52,024 nucleotides of DNA from Bacteroidia bacterium (GCA_016788165.1 JAEUTH010000020.1:1-52024), one strand, 5' to 3'. Counted from the stretch's first letter, positions 1 through 8,924 are shown. The notes: generated by a model from the sequence alone, not told the origin. Translations and numbers: made by a program.

Positions 1-135
1 GTGTTGGGTAAAGAGCATTTAACACAAAACACCCATGCCAAAACTTTAGATATTAGCACAATAACACCGGGCTTATACGTACTGCATTTACAGCAAGGCG
101 ATAAAATGTATTATGGCAGGTTTGTTAAGGAGTGA
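1..135 (+). CDS. C-terminal end of a T9SS-secreted protein (partial)
   Basis: The window opens inside an open reading frame that reads in frame 1 to a TGA at 133-135. The 44 residues visible end in a pattern of the type IX secretion type A sorting domain: a beta-strand pair with GLYVLHLQQGDK followed by a basic tail, GRFVKE. These domains direct outer-membrane export through the T9SS and are usually cleaved off at the surface. The cargo part lies outside the window, so its function is unknown. The assignment rests on the tail motif only. Confidence 0.75.
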   Translation: MLGKEHLTQNTHAKTLDISTITPGLYVLHLQQGDKMYYGRFVKE

Positions 136-138
136 GCG

Positions 139-196
139 GTGAAATGTGAGAGGTGAAATGTGAGAGGTGAGAGGTAAGATGTGATTAGTGAAATGG
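139..196. repeat. Short imperfect tandem repeat, 14-bp unit
   Basis: Directly after the T9SS gene the unit GTGAAATGTGAGAG occurs twice without interruption (139-152, 153-166). Degenerate copies follow: GTGAGAGGTAAGAT (167-180), then GTGATTAGTGAAATGG up to 196. It is a purine-rich minisatellite with no coding potential. No function is evident. Confidence 0.7.
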
Positions 197-243
197 TTTG
201 TACACAGTTATTTAAGCATACTCAACTATTTGTTAGCGCAAGG

Positions 244-287
244 TAGCGTGCCTACATTTATGTGTGAAAGTGCGCTTTGGCACGCTA
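244..287. terminator. Possible bidirectional terminator hairpin
   Basis: A perfect 9-bp inverted repeat, TAGCGTGCC (244-252) and GGCACGCTA (279-287), flanks a 26-nt loop. It lies between two converging genes, the T9SS gene ending at 135 and the SIMPL gene ending at 305. The following T-rich stretch is short and interrupted, so it may be only a weak terminator. Confidence 0.4.
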
Positions 288-304
288 TTTTAAACCCTTT
301 ATAA

Positions 305-1054
305 CTATTCAACTGAGTAATCAACAGAAACTACAACACGTACTTTTTTCATCACGCCCGATTTTCCATTGTTTACATAACCATCGTCAACGGCAGCGCT
401 AAAAGTTTGGTCGCGGTCTTGTATCGAAAACAAACCCTGGTTGGCTTTACGAAGTTTGCCCAACTTGGTATTGCTTTCGTTTGTAAATTGTATGGCAGCA
501 TCTTTTGCATTTCTAATAGCTTCGGTTATCATTTGCGGCTTTATCGTATTTAGCTTGGTAAACATAAACTGCAAGCCTGTTCCATTCCAATCGCTTTTGG
601 TTGACAGTGCAACACCGGCATTTAACAGCTCATTAGTCATACGGCTAATGCTTTGTATAAGGTCAACATGGTTGCTGCGTACTTCAATGGTTTCTTCAAT
701 AATGTAGCGCATTTTATTTAAATGGTTGTTACCGTACTCTGCCGCTTCATGGTCAATAACCATCATGTCTAATGTGTTAATTTCAGTGGGTTGTACCCCT
801 TTATTGGTTAAAAAGTTAACTACTTTGCTTTTAGCTGCCGCTAAAGCAGTATTGCCGTCTTTAAGGTCGTTATTAACTACTTTAATTTTAATAGCCCAAA
901 TTACCAAGTCGGCTTTTACTTCTTTCTCCGAAAATCCTTTTACGGATATGTATCGGTCTTCGGTTTTAAAGCGCTCAATGGCTTTTCCAATTATAAATGC
1001 GCTTGCCACCATGCCTATGGCAACGATTAACGCTTTGATGTAATTATTCATCAT
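305..1054 (-). CDS. SIMPL (DUF541) domain envelope protein
   Basis: A 249-residue protein of the SIMPL/DUF541 family (E. coli YggE-like), periplasmic or envelope proteins of poorly defined role that have been linked to oxidative stress and to a kinase-associated partner. A hydrophobic N-terminal segment (about residues 7-25) looks like an uncleaved anchor or signal. The sequence RYISVKGFSEKEVKADLV (about 34-51) is the family's typical start, in which the conserved V-G-x-E motif is partly kept. The ORF opens with two consecutive ATG codons (1054 and 1051); either may be used. It is preceded by a good promoter match at 1081-1110 and is separated by 187 nt from queA, so it is probably its own unit. 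Confidence 0.85.
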   Translation of the reverse strand: MMNNYIKALIVAIGMVASAFIIGKAIERFKTEDRYISVKGFSEKEVKADLVIWAIKIKVVNNDLKDGNTALAAAKSKVVNFLTNKGVQPTEINTLDMMVIDHEAAEYGNNHLNKMRYIIEETIEVRSNHVDLIQSISRMTNELLNAGVALSTKSDWNGTGLQFMFTKLNTIKPQMITEAIRNAKDAAIQFTNESNTKLGKLRKANQGLFSIQDRDQTFSAAVDDGYVNNGKSGVMKKVRVVVSVDYSVE

Positions 1055-1080
1055 TTGTTTTATAAGTTATAAATAATTTA

Positions 1081-1110
1081 CAAATAAACATTTATGATTG
1101 ATGTTACAAA
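1081..1110 (-). promoter_or_regulatory. Bacteroidota-type promoter for the SIMPL gene
   Basis: On the minus strand TTTG (1110-1107) is followed after 18 nt by TTTATTTG (1088-1081), which matches the Bacteroidota -33/-7 consensus TTTG / TAnnTTTG at all but one position. The predicted transcription start is about 20 nt before the first ATG at 1054. Confidence 0.5.
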
Positions 1111-1241
1111 TGGACATCATTTAAAACAGTGTTCTTGTATTTTCGATTATTACACTTAAGCAAAAAAAATCCCGATTGCAATTTGGTTGCTTTTCAAACC
1201 ACCATTACATCAGGATTATTTACATAGCAGTAAACCGGTGC

Positions 1242-2294
1242 CTAATCAATAATAAGCATGGCATCGCCATAACTATAAAAGCGGTATTTTTCTTTTACGG
1301 CTACTTTGTAAGCATTCATAATATTTTCGTATCCGCCAAAGGCACAAGTCATCATCAGCAGTGTTGATTCTGACATGTGGAAATTGGTAATCATGCAATT
1401 GGCAACAGCAAAATCATGTGGCGGGAAAATAAATTTATTAGTCCAACCTTCGGCCGGTTTTAATTCGCCCGATGTGGTTACGCTCGATTCGATTGCACGC
1501 ATACTGGTAGTACCAATAGCACAAATTCGTTTTTTTCGTGCCTTGCCCGCATTAACAATATCCGCGCTTTCTTGTGTAATTTCAAACTGCTCGCTATCCA
1601 TTTTGTGTTTGGTAAGGTCTTCTACTTCTACCGGACGAAACGTACCTAAACCAACATGTAAGGTTACTTCGGCAAATTTTACGTTTTTAAGTTCTAATCG
1701 TTTTATCAGTTGTTTGCTAAAGTGCAAGCCTGCTGTTGGCGCAGCCACAGCACCTTCGTGTTTGGCATATACGGTTTGGTAACGTTCGGCATCTTCGGGT
1801 TCGGCTTTACGTTTGATGTATTTTGGTAATGGTGTATTACCTAAATCATTTATGGTTTTTTTAAACTCTTCATGGGTTCCATCAAATAAAAAGCGTAAGG
1901 TACGTCCGCGCGATGTTGTGTTGTCAATTACTTCGGCCACCAATAAATCGTCATCGCCAAAATAAAGTTTATTACCGATACGGATTTTGCGTGCCGGATC
2001 AACCAACACATCCCATACCCTGCTTTCGTGGTTAAGTTCGCGTAATAAAAACACTTCTATTTTAGCACCTGTTTTTTCTTTATTACCGTATAAACGAGCC
2101 GGAAATACTTTGGTGTTATTTAAAATCATTACATCGCCATCGTCAAAATATGACAGCACATCTTTAAAATGTTTGTGTTCAATTTTACCTGTTGTACGGT
2201 GTACAACCATCAGGCGCGAGTCTTCACGATTTTTGGCCGGGTGATTAGCTAATAGTGTTTCGTTAAAGCTGAACTTAAACTGCGAAAGTTTCAT
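1242..2294 (-). CDS. queA: S-adenosylmethionine:tRNA ribosyltransferase-isomerase QueA
   Basis: 350 residues, the normal length for QueA. The enzyme transfers and isomerises the ribosyl group of SAM onto 7-aminomethyl-7-deazaguanine in tRNA to give epoxyqueuosine, a late step of queuosine synthesis in the cytoplasm. Family signatures seen: [16 protein letters not shown] near residue 55, [10 protein letters not shown] in the middle, [12 protein letters not shown], and [14 protein letters not shown] near the C-terminus. The start (MKLSQFKF) fits the family, whose N-terminus is short. Upstream, a minus-strand TATATTTG at 2385-2378 could be a -7 element, but no -33 box sits at the right distance. 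It is followed by a 187-nt gap before the SIMPL gene and preceded by truB. Confidence 0.97.
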   Translation of the reverse strand: MKLSQFKFSFNETLLANHPAKNREDSRLMVVHRTTGKIEHKHFKDVLSYFDDGDVMILNNTKVFPARLYGNKEKTGAKIEVFLLRELNHESRVWDVLVDPARKIRIGNKLYFGDDDLLVAEVIDNTTSRGRTLRFLFDGTHEEFKKTINDLGNTPLPKYIKRKAEPEDAERYQTVYAKHEGAVAAPTAGLHFSKQLIKRLELKNVKFAEVTLHVGLGTFRPVEVEDLTKHKMDSEQFEITQESADIVNAGKARKKRICAIGTTSMRAIESSVTTSGELKPAEGWTNKFIFPPHDFAVANCMITNFHMSESTLLMMTCAFGGYENIMNAYKVAVKEKYRFYSYGDAMLIID

Positions 2295-2445
2295 TTGTTA
2301 AATTTTTAATTAAACTATTAATGGTTAAAAACGATGGATAATACTTTTAGGATAAAGCAGTACTTTTTGAGGGGCGGCAAATATAATACGCCAAATACCC
2401 TTTGCTTAGGCGAAATACAAATTTTTATAAATCTAATTACAACGG

Positions 2446-3219
2446 CTACAAATCACTGCTGACAAGGGTTTGCACAAATGTTTCGATTGAAATAGCATCT
2501 GTTAACATAAAATTACCAATGCGGGTACGGCATAATTGCGTTAAATGAGCACCACTTTCCAATGCTTTACCAAAGTCGTTAGCCAGGCTGCGTATATAAG
2601 TCCCCTTACTGCAAATTACCTTAAAGTTTACGTATGGCATTTGGATATGGGTTATTTCGAATAGGCTGATATTTACCTGCTTGGCTGCAATTTCAGTATC
2701 CCGGCCTTGCCGTGCAATTTCGTATAAGCGTTTGCCGCCTTGTTTAACTGCACTATGTATGGGTGGCGTTTGCAAAATATTGCCTACAAATGTTGCTGCT
2801 GTATCTAAAATAAGCTGAGGCGTTATGTGGGCTGTAGGATAAAAGGTATCGGGTGCCATTTCTAAATCAAAACAAGGGGTAGTGGCGCCCAAACAAATGG
2901 TGCCTGTATATTCTTTTTCCTGTGCCTGATATTGCGTTATGTCTTTTGTTTTTTTACCGGTACAAACAATTAATAAACCGGTGGCCAATGGGTCTAAAGT
3001 ACCGGCATGGCCAATTTTAAGATGTGGCTTGTTAGCTTTATGTTGCTTATTATTAGCTTGTTTGGCGCCATGTGCTTCTTGCCATTGTTGCCATTCGTTT
3101 TTAAAAGTTGGGCTATGTGTAATAGCCCAACGCAGTTTATTAACTGCTGCAAACGAAGTCCAGTGTAATGGTTTATTAATTAGTATAACATTGCCTGCAA
3201 TAAAGCCCGCATTTTGCAT
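2446..3219 (-). CDS. truB: tRNA pseudouridine-55 synthase TruB
   Basis: Converts U55 of the T-loop of tRNAs to pseudouridine. The open frame extends upstream to 3270, but the family normally begins a few residues before the GxxxxxKPxxWTSF motif, so the ATG at 3219 (MQNAGFIAGNVILINKP) is preferred; that gives 257 residues. The catalytic aspartate lies in GHAGTLDPLATG (D76 from this start). SKGTYIRSLANDFG and the C-terminal TRIGNF are also typical. An unusual feature is a polar, low-complexity insertion of about 30 residues (roughly 34-66, rich in K, N, Q and H) just before the catalytic motif, where Bacteroidota TruB usually has a short connector. It sits between the paaJ-like gene and queA on the same strand. 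Confidence 0.93.
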   Translation of the reverse strand: MQNAGFIAGNVILINKPLHWTSFAAVNKLRWAITHSPTFKNEWQQWQEAHGAKQANNKQHKANKPHLKIGHAGTLDPLATGLLIVCTGKKTKDITQYQAQEKEYTGTICLGATTPCFDLEMAPDTFYPTAHITPQLILDTAATFVGNILQTPPIHSAVKQGGKRLYEIARQGRDTEIAAKQVNISLFEITHIQMPYVNFKVICSKGTYIRSLANDFGKALESGAHLTQLCRTRIGNFMLTDAISIETFVQTLVSSDL

Positions 3220-3316
3220 GTTCGGTCTTAGGTTGATGGTAAATTTAAATTGCCGGAAGTGTGGTTGCACAAGTAAGATTATGCGCTGAACACCCTAAGC
3301 AGTATTTCAAAATTGT

Positions 3317-4522
3317 TTACGCTTTTTCGATAACCACAGCATAGCCTTGGCCTACACCAATGCACATAGTTACCAATGCATATTTCTTTTGTGTAAGCTG
3401 CAATTGCAAAGCGGCACTGTACAGTATGCGTGCCCCCGACATGCCCAAAGGATGACCCAATGCTATTGCGCCACCGTTAGGGTTAATGCGCGGGTCGTTA
3501 TCGCTTAAGCCCCATGCTCTGGTGCATGCTAAGGCTTGGGCCGCAAAAGCTTCGTTTAATTCAATCAGGTCTAACTGATTAAAGCTTAAGCCGGCTCTTT
3601 TTATAGCCAGTTGTGCAGCAGCCACCGGCCCTATACCCATAATACGCGGTTCAACACCTACAGCAGCCGATGCAACTATACGTGCCATTGGTGTAAAGTT
3701 ATGTTGGCCGATTGCCTGTTCGCTGGCAAGCAACAAAGCAGCAGCGCCATCGTTAAGGCCCGATGCGTTACCTGCCGTAACACTGCCATCGGGTTTAAAT
3801 GATGGTTTTAGTTTGCTTAGCCCTTCGATAGTTGTATTGCCTTTAATAAATTCATCCTGATTAAATAAAACAGGGTCGCCTTTTTTTTGCGGAACCGGAA
3901 CCGGTGTAATTTCCTGCGCTAAGCGGCCGCTTTGTTGTGCTGCCCATGCTTTTTGCTGGCTCCAGCAAGCAAATGCATCCTGGTGTTCGCGGCTTACTTT
4001 ATCCATACTTGCAACATTTTCGGCTGTTTGGCCCATAGCATCTACACCATAGGTTTCTTTCATTTGCTTATTAATAAAACGCCAGCCAAAACTGCTGTCA
4101 AATAATTGCGCATCGCGCCCATAAGGTGTACTTGTTTTAGACATAACCCAGGGGCCACGTGTCATACTTTCTACACCACCGGCAAGTACCACATCGGCTT
4201 CGCCTACTTGTATGGCGCGTGCTGCAGCAACAGCAGCACTTAAACCACTGGCACATAAACGGTTTATGGTTTCGGCAGGTACGTTAACGGGCAAACCGGC
4301 AAGTAATACACTCATACGCGCTACATTTCTATTGTCTTCGCCTGCCTGATTTGCGCAGCCCATATACACATCGTTAATAAGCGATGGATCAAATTGCTGC
4401 TGTTTTTGCATCAGGTTTTTTATTACAAGTGCCAATAAATCATCAGGCCTGATGCCTGATAAACTGCCACAAAAGTTGCCAATGGCTGTGCGTAATCCAT
4501 CAACTATAAATGCATTTTGCAT
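3317..4522 (-). CDS. paaJ: Acetyl-CoA acyltransferase, 3-oxoadipyl-CoA thiolase type (PaaJ/PcaF-like)
   Basis: 401-residue thiolase. The catalytic residues are all present: nucleophile C90 in NRLCASG, the NEAFA loop, H357 in GHPLG and acid/base C387 in CIGVGQG. The stretch RIMGIGP and the overall length fit the PcaF/PaaJ branch, which cleaves 3-oxoadipyl-CoA to succinyl-CoA and acetyl-CoA, or 3-oxo-5,6-dehydrosuberyl-CoA in the phenylacetate pathway. The genes immediately upstream on the same strand encode a PaaI-type thioesterase and a PaaH-type dehydrogenase, in the order paaH-paaI-paaJ, which supports the phenylacetate assignment. A general beta-oxidation thiolase remains possible because the ring-epoxidase genes (paaABCDE) are not in the window. 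Confidence 0.85.
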   Translation of the reverse strand: MQNAFIVDGLRTAIGNFCGSLSGIRPDDLLALVIKNLMQKQQQFDPSLINDVYMGCANQAGEDNRNVARMSVLLAGLPVNVPAETINRLCASGLSAAVAAARAIQVGEADVVLAGGVESMTRGPWVMSKTSTPYGRDAQLFDSSFGWRFINKQMKETYGVDAMGQTAENVASMDKVSREHQDAFACWSQQKAWAAQQSGRLAQEITPVPVPQKKGDPVLFNQDEFIKGNTTIEGLSKLKPSFKPDGSVTAGNASGLNDGAAALLLASEQAIGQHNFTPMARIVASAAVGVEPRIMGIGPVAAAQLAIKRAGLSFNQLDLIELNEAFAAQALACTRAWGLSDNDPRINPNGGAIALGHPLGMSGARILYSAALQLQLTQKKYALVTMCIGVGQGYAVVIEKA

Positions 4523-4558
4523 AAGTATGTTTTTAATAATATTTAAGGTTAAACTGTT

Positions 4559-4981
4559 TTAGCTAAGCGCCCAATGTTTCGATGTACGATAGCAGGTGCC
4601 TTTAAATAATGCCACCGTTTTATTGTTGCATGTAATAACAATTTGATAAACGCCAATTTTGTTACTTAAACTCAATTCTGTGGCAACAGCAATTAATTCA
4701 TCGCCTGTTTGTACCGGAGCTGTATGCGATATGGATGTTTCTACCGATACACTTTTGCGGCCATGCGAGTTGCAGGCAAAAGCAAAAGCACTATCGGCCA
4801 GTGCATAGGTAATGCCACCATGTGCTATACCAAAACCATTTGTCATGTTTGATGTTACTGTCATCTTAACTTTACAGCATGCTTGTTTCACTTCTAATAA
4901 TTCCATACCCAACCATTGGCTATAAGCATCATTCTGCATCATGGTTTGGGCAATGTGCATAGCTTGTTTATCTGCATCCAT
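4559..4981 (-). CDS. paaI: Hotdog-fold hydroxyphenylacetyl-CoA thioesterase PaaI
   Basis: 140 residues, the usual size for PaaI. These tetrameric hotdog-fold enzymes hydrolyse (hydroxy)phenylacetyl-CoA and are thought to rescue CoA from dead-end intermediates. The signature HGGITYALADSAFAFACNSHG region (residues about 55-75) contains the catalytic Asp of the family in ALADSAFA. It lies only 7 nt downstream of the paaH-like gene and 36 nt upstream of the thiolase, so the three are very probably one transcript. Confidence 0.9.
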   Translation of the reverse strand: MDADKQAMHIAQTMMQNDAYSQWLGMELLEVKQACCKVKMTVTSNMTNGFGIAHGGITYALADSAFAFACNSHGRKSVSVETSISHTAPVQTGDELIAVATELSLSNKIGVYQIVITCNNKTVALFKGTCYRTSKHWALS

Positions 4982-4988
4982 TTGATTT

Positions 4989-6182
4989 TTATTTTTTATG
5001 CCAAAATGATTTTTCGTAAAAATTTTGATTGGCTGCTACCATCCGTTTTAGCAATATTGAAGGGCGGTATCGGTCTTCGCCATAATCGTTATATAATGAT
5101 TGTAATGTATGAAGTACATGTGGCAAACCAATTTCATCGGCCCACATTAATAAGCCTTTCGGGTAATTAACGCCTTTTTCCATGGCTATTTCTAAATCTT
5201 CTTTAGTGGCTAATTTCAGATAGTAAGCATCAATAGCTTCGTTTATAAGCATACATAAAACGCGGTTGCAAATTTCTTTACCTAATGTTTCGTTTTTATT
5301 TGGTAGCGGCATTGCTGCATTATCTTGATAGTTATAGTAACCGCGGCCCGATTTACGACCAAAGAAATGTGCTTCATACAAACGTTTTTGTGTTAGTGAA
5401 GGTTTAAAGCGTGGCTCGTAAAAAAATTGTTGCCACACCGTTTCGGTAACTTTATAATTAACATCGTTTCCTATAAAGTCCATCAATTCAAACGGACCCA
5501 TTTTAAAACCACCAAAAGTTTTTAAAGCCCAATCTATAGTTGCAAAATCGGCTATGCCTTCTTCATAAATTCTAATGCTTTCGCCATAATAGCTGCGTGC
5601 TATGCGGTTAACTATAAAGCCCGGTGTATCTTTTGTAATAACCGTGGTTTTGCCCCAACTATTTATTAAAGTACGACATGCCTGCCAGCAGTTTTCATCA
5701 GTAGCAATGCCGGGTATTATTTCAACCAAAGGCATAAGTATTGCCGGGTTAAAAAAATGTATGCCCAATACGCGTTGTGGGTTGTTGCATGCCGATGCAA
5801 TAGAAGCAATACTTAATGAAGATGTGTTAGAGGCCAGTACACAATCGGGTGCTACTACTTTTTCGAGTTGGGTAAAAAGTGTTTGTTTCACCTGAATATC
5901 TTCAACAACTGCTTCTATAATCAGTTGGCTTTCGCTTAAATCAGCTAAATTGTTTTTTATAAGCAAGCGGTTTAATATTTCGATAGCATGTTGTTTAGAC
6001 AGTTTATTTTTTTCGGCCAGTTTGTTTAATGAGTTTTGCCAACCTGCTACCGCTTTTTGTAATGTAGCTTCACATACATCATAAACAAAAACAGTATGGC
6101 CGGCTATGGCTGCAACCTGCGCTATACCGGCACCCATGGCACCTCCACCAACAATACCAATGGTACAGTTACTTTTAAACAT
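4989..6182 (-). CDS. paaH: 3-hydroxyacyl-CoA dehydrogenase (PaaH/Hbd type)
   Basis: 397 residues. It oxidises a 3-hydroxyacyl-CoA, in the phenylacetate route 3-hydroxyadipyl-CoA, with NAD+. The N-terminal Rossmann domain carries GIVGGGAMGAGIAQ (residues 9-22). The catalytic pair is H142 in HFFNP and E154 in VEIIPG. A C-terminal 3HCDH domain follows (about 187-285, GFIVNRIARSYYGE at its start), and a second, shorter repeat runs to the end, as in PaaH-length proteins rather than the 280-residue Hbd. It begins 8 nt after rpiB, so translation is probably coupled to it. The paa label rests on the neighbouring paaI and paaJ genes; a short-chain fatty-acid role is an alternative. Confidence 0.87.
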   Translation of the reverse strand: MFKSNCTIGIVGGGAMGAGIAQVAAIAGHTVFVYDVCEATLQKAVAGWQNSLNKLAEKNKLSKQHAIEILNRLLIKNNLADLSESQLIIEAVVEDIQVKQTLFTQLEKVVAPDCVLASNTSSLSIASIASACNNPQRVLGIHFFNPAILMPLVEIIPGIATDENCWQACRTLINSWGKTTVITKDTPGFIVNRIARSYYGESIRIYEEGIADFATIDWALKTFGGFKMGPFELMDFIGNDVNYKVTETVWQQFFYEPRFKPSLTQKRLYEAHFFGRKSGRGYYNYQDNAAMPLPNKNETLGKEICNRVLCMLINEAIDAYYLKLATKEDLEIAMEKGVNYPKGLLMWADEIGLPHVLHTLQSLYNDYGEDRYRPSILLKRMVAANQNFYEKSFWHKK

Positions 6183-6190
6183 ATATCTAT

Positions 6191-6619
6191 CTATTGTATA
6201 TTTATTTTAGCTACTCTATTTGCATGTCTGCCTCCTTCGAACGGTGTATTTAGAAATACATCAACCATACTTAATGCCTCTGTATTTGTTACAAAACGTG
6301 CAGGAATACAAATAATGTTGGCATCGTTGTGTTGCCTTGCCAATGTTGCTACATCAGTTTGCCAGCACAATGCAGCTCTTACACCGGCATGTTTGTTTGC
6401 AGTTATGCAAACGCCATTGGCACTACCACAAATTAAAATACCCATTGCATTTTGATTGGCTACTTGTATAGCTACTTCGTGGGCGTAAGGCGGATAGTCT
6501 GTTGATGTTTCAGAAAAAGTACCCTTATCAATAACAGTATAACCTTTATTTACTAAATGGCTTTTTATGGTTTCTTTTAATTGAAAACCGGCATGGTCGG
6601 CACCTATATACAGTTGCAT
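6191..6619 (-). CDS. rpiB: Ribose-5-phosphate isomerase B
   Basis: 142 residues of the RpiB/LacAB family, which interconverts ribose-5-phosphate and ribulose-5-phosphate. Motifs: IGADHAGFQLKE at the N-terminus, the catalytic cysteine C64 in LICGSANGV (CGSANG is the variant usual in Bacteroidota), and TPFEGGRHANRV near the C-terminus. It is the first gene of the minus-strand run leading into paaH, an unexpected pairing because a pentose-phosphate enzyme heads what looks like an aromatic or fatty-acid catabolic group. A TTTCTTTG sequence on the minus strand about 20 nt upstream may be its -7 element. Confidence 0.93.
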   Translation of the reverse strand: MQLYIGADHAGFQLKETIKSHLVNKGYTVIDKGTFSETSTDYPPYAHEVAIQVANQNAMGILICGSANGVCITANKHAGVRAALCWQTDVATLARQHNDANIICIPARFVTNTEALSMVDVFLNTPFEGGRHANRVAKINIQ

Positions 6620-7187
6620 ACGTTTTTGTTTTGTGCAAAGAAACGGTTGTTTTCTTAAACCTACTACATTTTTACGTGTATAGCTTGCAGCGCTAATTCT
6701 GTGCGGTGTTTTATTAAACCTTTTAAACAGGTTAATTTTTTATAATCTAAAGTTTATAGTGTTTACAAGGCTTTTAAAATTTGGCTTTTAAACAACCATT
6801 TCGTGTATATTTTTTTTTTGCGTTAATAACTTTGGGCAATTATAATTTGGAATGTTGATAGGTGTGTTTAAGTAAAACAGATTTGTTAGTTTACATATTT
6901 TAAAAAATAAAATTCTAAAAATATTACACAGTTCAATCAACACTTTTTTTTAAGTCATCAACAAAAACTTGTGTTGTTACTTAACCATTCACAAGTTGTG
7001 AATAAGGTTTAAAATCCTTTTACTAATAAGGGTTTGTAATGTGTATAAACTGTGAAATACTTTAGCTTCGAAACTGATAACTCATATTTAAAATAAAAGC
7101 AGTTTATTTTTTTAAACATAACTAACATTATTACTACTACTATATTTAATTTTAAATTTATTTTTTATTATATAATAATTAGTTGCG
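6620..7187. other. 568-nt AT-rich non-coding region between divergent rpiB and nadA
   Basis: The only long gap in the window; no ORF with coding character is seen on either strand. It contains two exact matches to the DnaA-box consensus TTATNCACA, both on the minus strand: TTATTCACA (7005-6997) and TTATACACA (7048-7040). A run of TAG/TAA triplets (minus strand, 7143-7126) and an extremely AT-rich stretch (about 7095-7182) follow. It must also hold the nadA promoter: TTTG (7033-7036), 21 nt, then TACTTTAG (7058-7065) is one candidate, and TAACTTTG at 6827-6834 another. Whether it is an origin or just a long promoter region cannot be decided from the sequence alone. Confidence 0.5.
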
Positions 7188-8180
7188 ATGACACATTTTG
7201 AGCAAGTTGATAAAAGGCGTTTATTTGATGGTATGATAGACCCAAGTTTAGATTTATTTACCGAAATAAACCGATTGAAAAAAGAAAAAAATGCCGTATT
7301 ACTAGCGCATTATTATCAAGATGCCGATATACAAGACATTGCCGATTATATTGGCGATAGTTTGGGGTTGGCGCAACAAGCAGAAAAAACACAAGCAGAT
7401 ATGATTGTTTTTGCAGGTGTGCATTTTATGGCCGAAACTGCAAAATTACTTAACCCGAATAAAAAAGTAGTTATACCCGATTTGGCAGCAGGTTGCAGTT
7501 TAGCAGATTCATGTCCGCCTGATGCATTTAAGGCTTTTAAAGATTTGCATCCGGGGCATGTGGTAATTTCTTACATAAATTGTACGGCTGCAATTAAAGC
7601 ATTAAGTGATATAATATGCACCAGCAGTAATGCTATAAAAGTTGTAGAAAGTGTACCTGCTAATGTGCCCATAATATTTGCGCCTGACAAAAATTTGGGT
7701 AGGTATATAAGCAAGCAAACCGGGCGTGATATGGTTTTATGGGATGGTAGTTGTATGGTTCATGAAATTTTTAGTGAACAAAAAATAGTTCAGTTAAAAG
7801 CACAATATCCACAAGCAAAAGTAATAGCACATCCTGAGTGTGAAACTGCGGTTTTAAATCATGCCGATTTTATTGGCAGCACCACAGGTTTATTAAAATA
7901 TGCAACTAAACAGCCTTACGAAAGTTTTATTGTAGTTACTGAGTCGGGTATTTTACACCAAATGCAAAAGGCAGCCCCACAAAAACAATTTATACCGGCA
8001 CCTCCTAATAATAATTGTGCTTGCAACGATTGTCCGCACATGAAATTAAACACCATAGAGAAGATATATCTATGTATGCTAAACGAAACTCCGGAAATTA
8101 ATATACCTGCACATTTAATGCAACCTGCATTAAAGCCTTTAAAAAGAATGTTAGAAATATCAGCGCAGGCAGGCTTGTAA
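7188..8180 (+). CDS. nadA: Quinolinate synthase NadA
   Basis: 330 residues. NadA condenses iminoaspartate with dihydroxyacetone phosphate to quinolinate in NAD synthesis and holds an oxygen-sensitive [4Fe-4S] cluster. Signatures: [18 protein letters not shown] (36-53), SLGLAQQA, C103 in GCSLADSC, C189 in [17 protein letters not shown], and the C-terminal [15 protein letters not shown] (277-282 region), which supplies the third ligand. The nadB and nadC partners are not in the window. Its stop codon abuts directly the stop of the convergent hemD-like gene, with no spacer. Confidence 0.96.
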   Translation: MTHFEQVDKRRLFDGMIDPSLDLFTEINRLKKEKNAVLLAHYYQDADIQDIADYIGDSLGLAQQAEKTQADMIVFAGVHFMAETAKLLNPNKKVVIPDLAAGCSLADSCPPDAFKAFKDLHPGHVVISYINCTAAIKALSDIICTSSNAIKVVESVPANVPIIFAPDKNLGRYISKQTGRDMVLWDGSCMVHEIFSEQKIVQLKAQYPQAKVIAHPECETAVLNHADFIGSTTGLLKYATKQPYESFIVVTESGILHQMQKAAPQKQFIPAPPNNNCACNDCPHMKLNTIEKIYLCMLNETPEINIPAHLMQPALKPLKRMLEISAQAGL

Positions 8181-8924
8181 TTATTTATTTACCTTTTTTA
8201 CATATTGTTCAATGGCCATAGTCATTGAAGGTGCTTCGGGTACCGGTGCTTTAATATCAAGCTTTAAACCTGCATCGGTAACTGCCAATGATGTGGTTGC
8301 GCCAAAAGCTGCAATACGCGTATTGTTTTGCTTAAACTTAGGAAAGTTTTTAAAAAGTGAAGTAATTCCTGACGGGCTAAAAAATACCAGCATATCGTAG
8401 TTTACTTTAGCTAAATCCGATAAATCGCTACATACGGTTTTATAAATAACCGCTTTTTCGAAATCAATACTGTTTTCTGAAAGCGTATCGGCTATTTCTT
8501 GTTTGTGGACATCGCTACATGGAACAATAAATTTTTCTTTACGATGTTTTTTAATCAGATCCATTAAGTCGTTAATGGTTGATTTACCAAAAAATATTTT
8601 TCGCTTTCTAAATTGTACGTACTTCTGTAAATAGTATGCAGTTGATTCGCTGATGCAGAAATATTTAAAACGTTCCACATCCGTAATTCGCATTTCTGTA
8701 CAAATTCTAAAAAAGTGATCGGCAGCATGTTTACTGGTAAGTACAACAGCGCTATAATCAAGTAAATTTACTTTTTGCTTTCTGAACTCCTGTGCCTGAA
8801 TTCCTTCAACATGAATGAACGACCTGAAATCAATTTTTAAATTGTATTTTTTGGCGAGGTCGAAGTAAGGTGATTTCTCAGTTTCAGGTTTTGGCTGAGT
8901 AACCAGAATACTTTTTACTTTCAT
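8181..8924 (-). CDS. hemD: Uroporphyrinogen-III synthase family protein (HemD-like)
   Basis: 247 residues. The HemD fold is poorly conserved in sequence, but LDYSAVVLTSKHAADHFFRI (about 57-76), YFCISESTAYYLQKY and DMLVFFSPSGITSLF (about 175-190), with FGATTSLAVTDAGL near the end, give the usual two-domain pattern. The enzyme would close and invert hydroxymethylbilane to uroporphyrinogen III for heme. In Bacteroidota this gene is often next to the DUF4271 membrane protein, as here (53 nt apart). No other hem gene is in the window, so the catalytic role is inferred from the family. Confidence 0.8.
   Translation of the reverse strand: MKVKSILVTQPKPETEKSPYFDLAKKYNLKIDFRSFIHVEGIQAQEFRKQKVNLLDYSAVVLTSKHAADHFFRICTEMRITDVERFKYFCISESTAYYLQKYVQFRKRKIFFGKSTINDLMDLIKKHRKEKFIVPCSDVHKQEIADTLSENSIDFEKAVIYKTVCSDLSDLAKVNYDMLVFFSPSGITSLFKNFPKFKQNNTRIAAFGATTSLAVTDAGLKLDIKAPVPEAPSMTMAIEQYVKKVNK

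Noticed and set aside
1055..1241. Inverted pair AATCC...GGATT in the gap between the SIMPL gene and queA
   Set aside because: The stem is only 5 bp with a long loop; not a convincing terminator.
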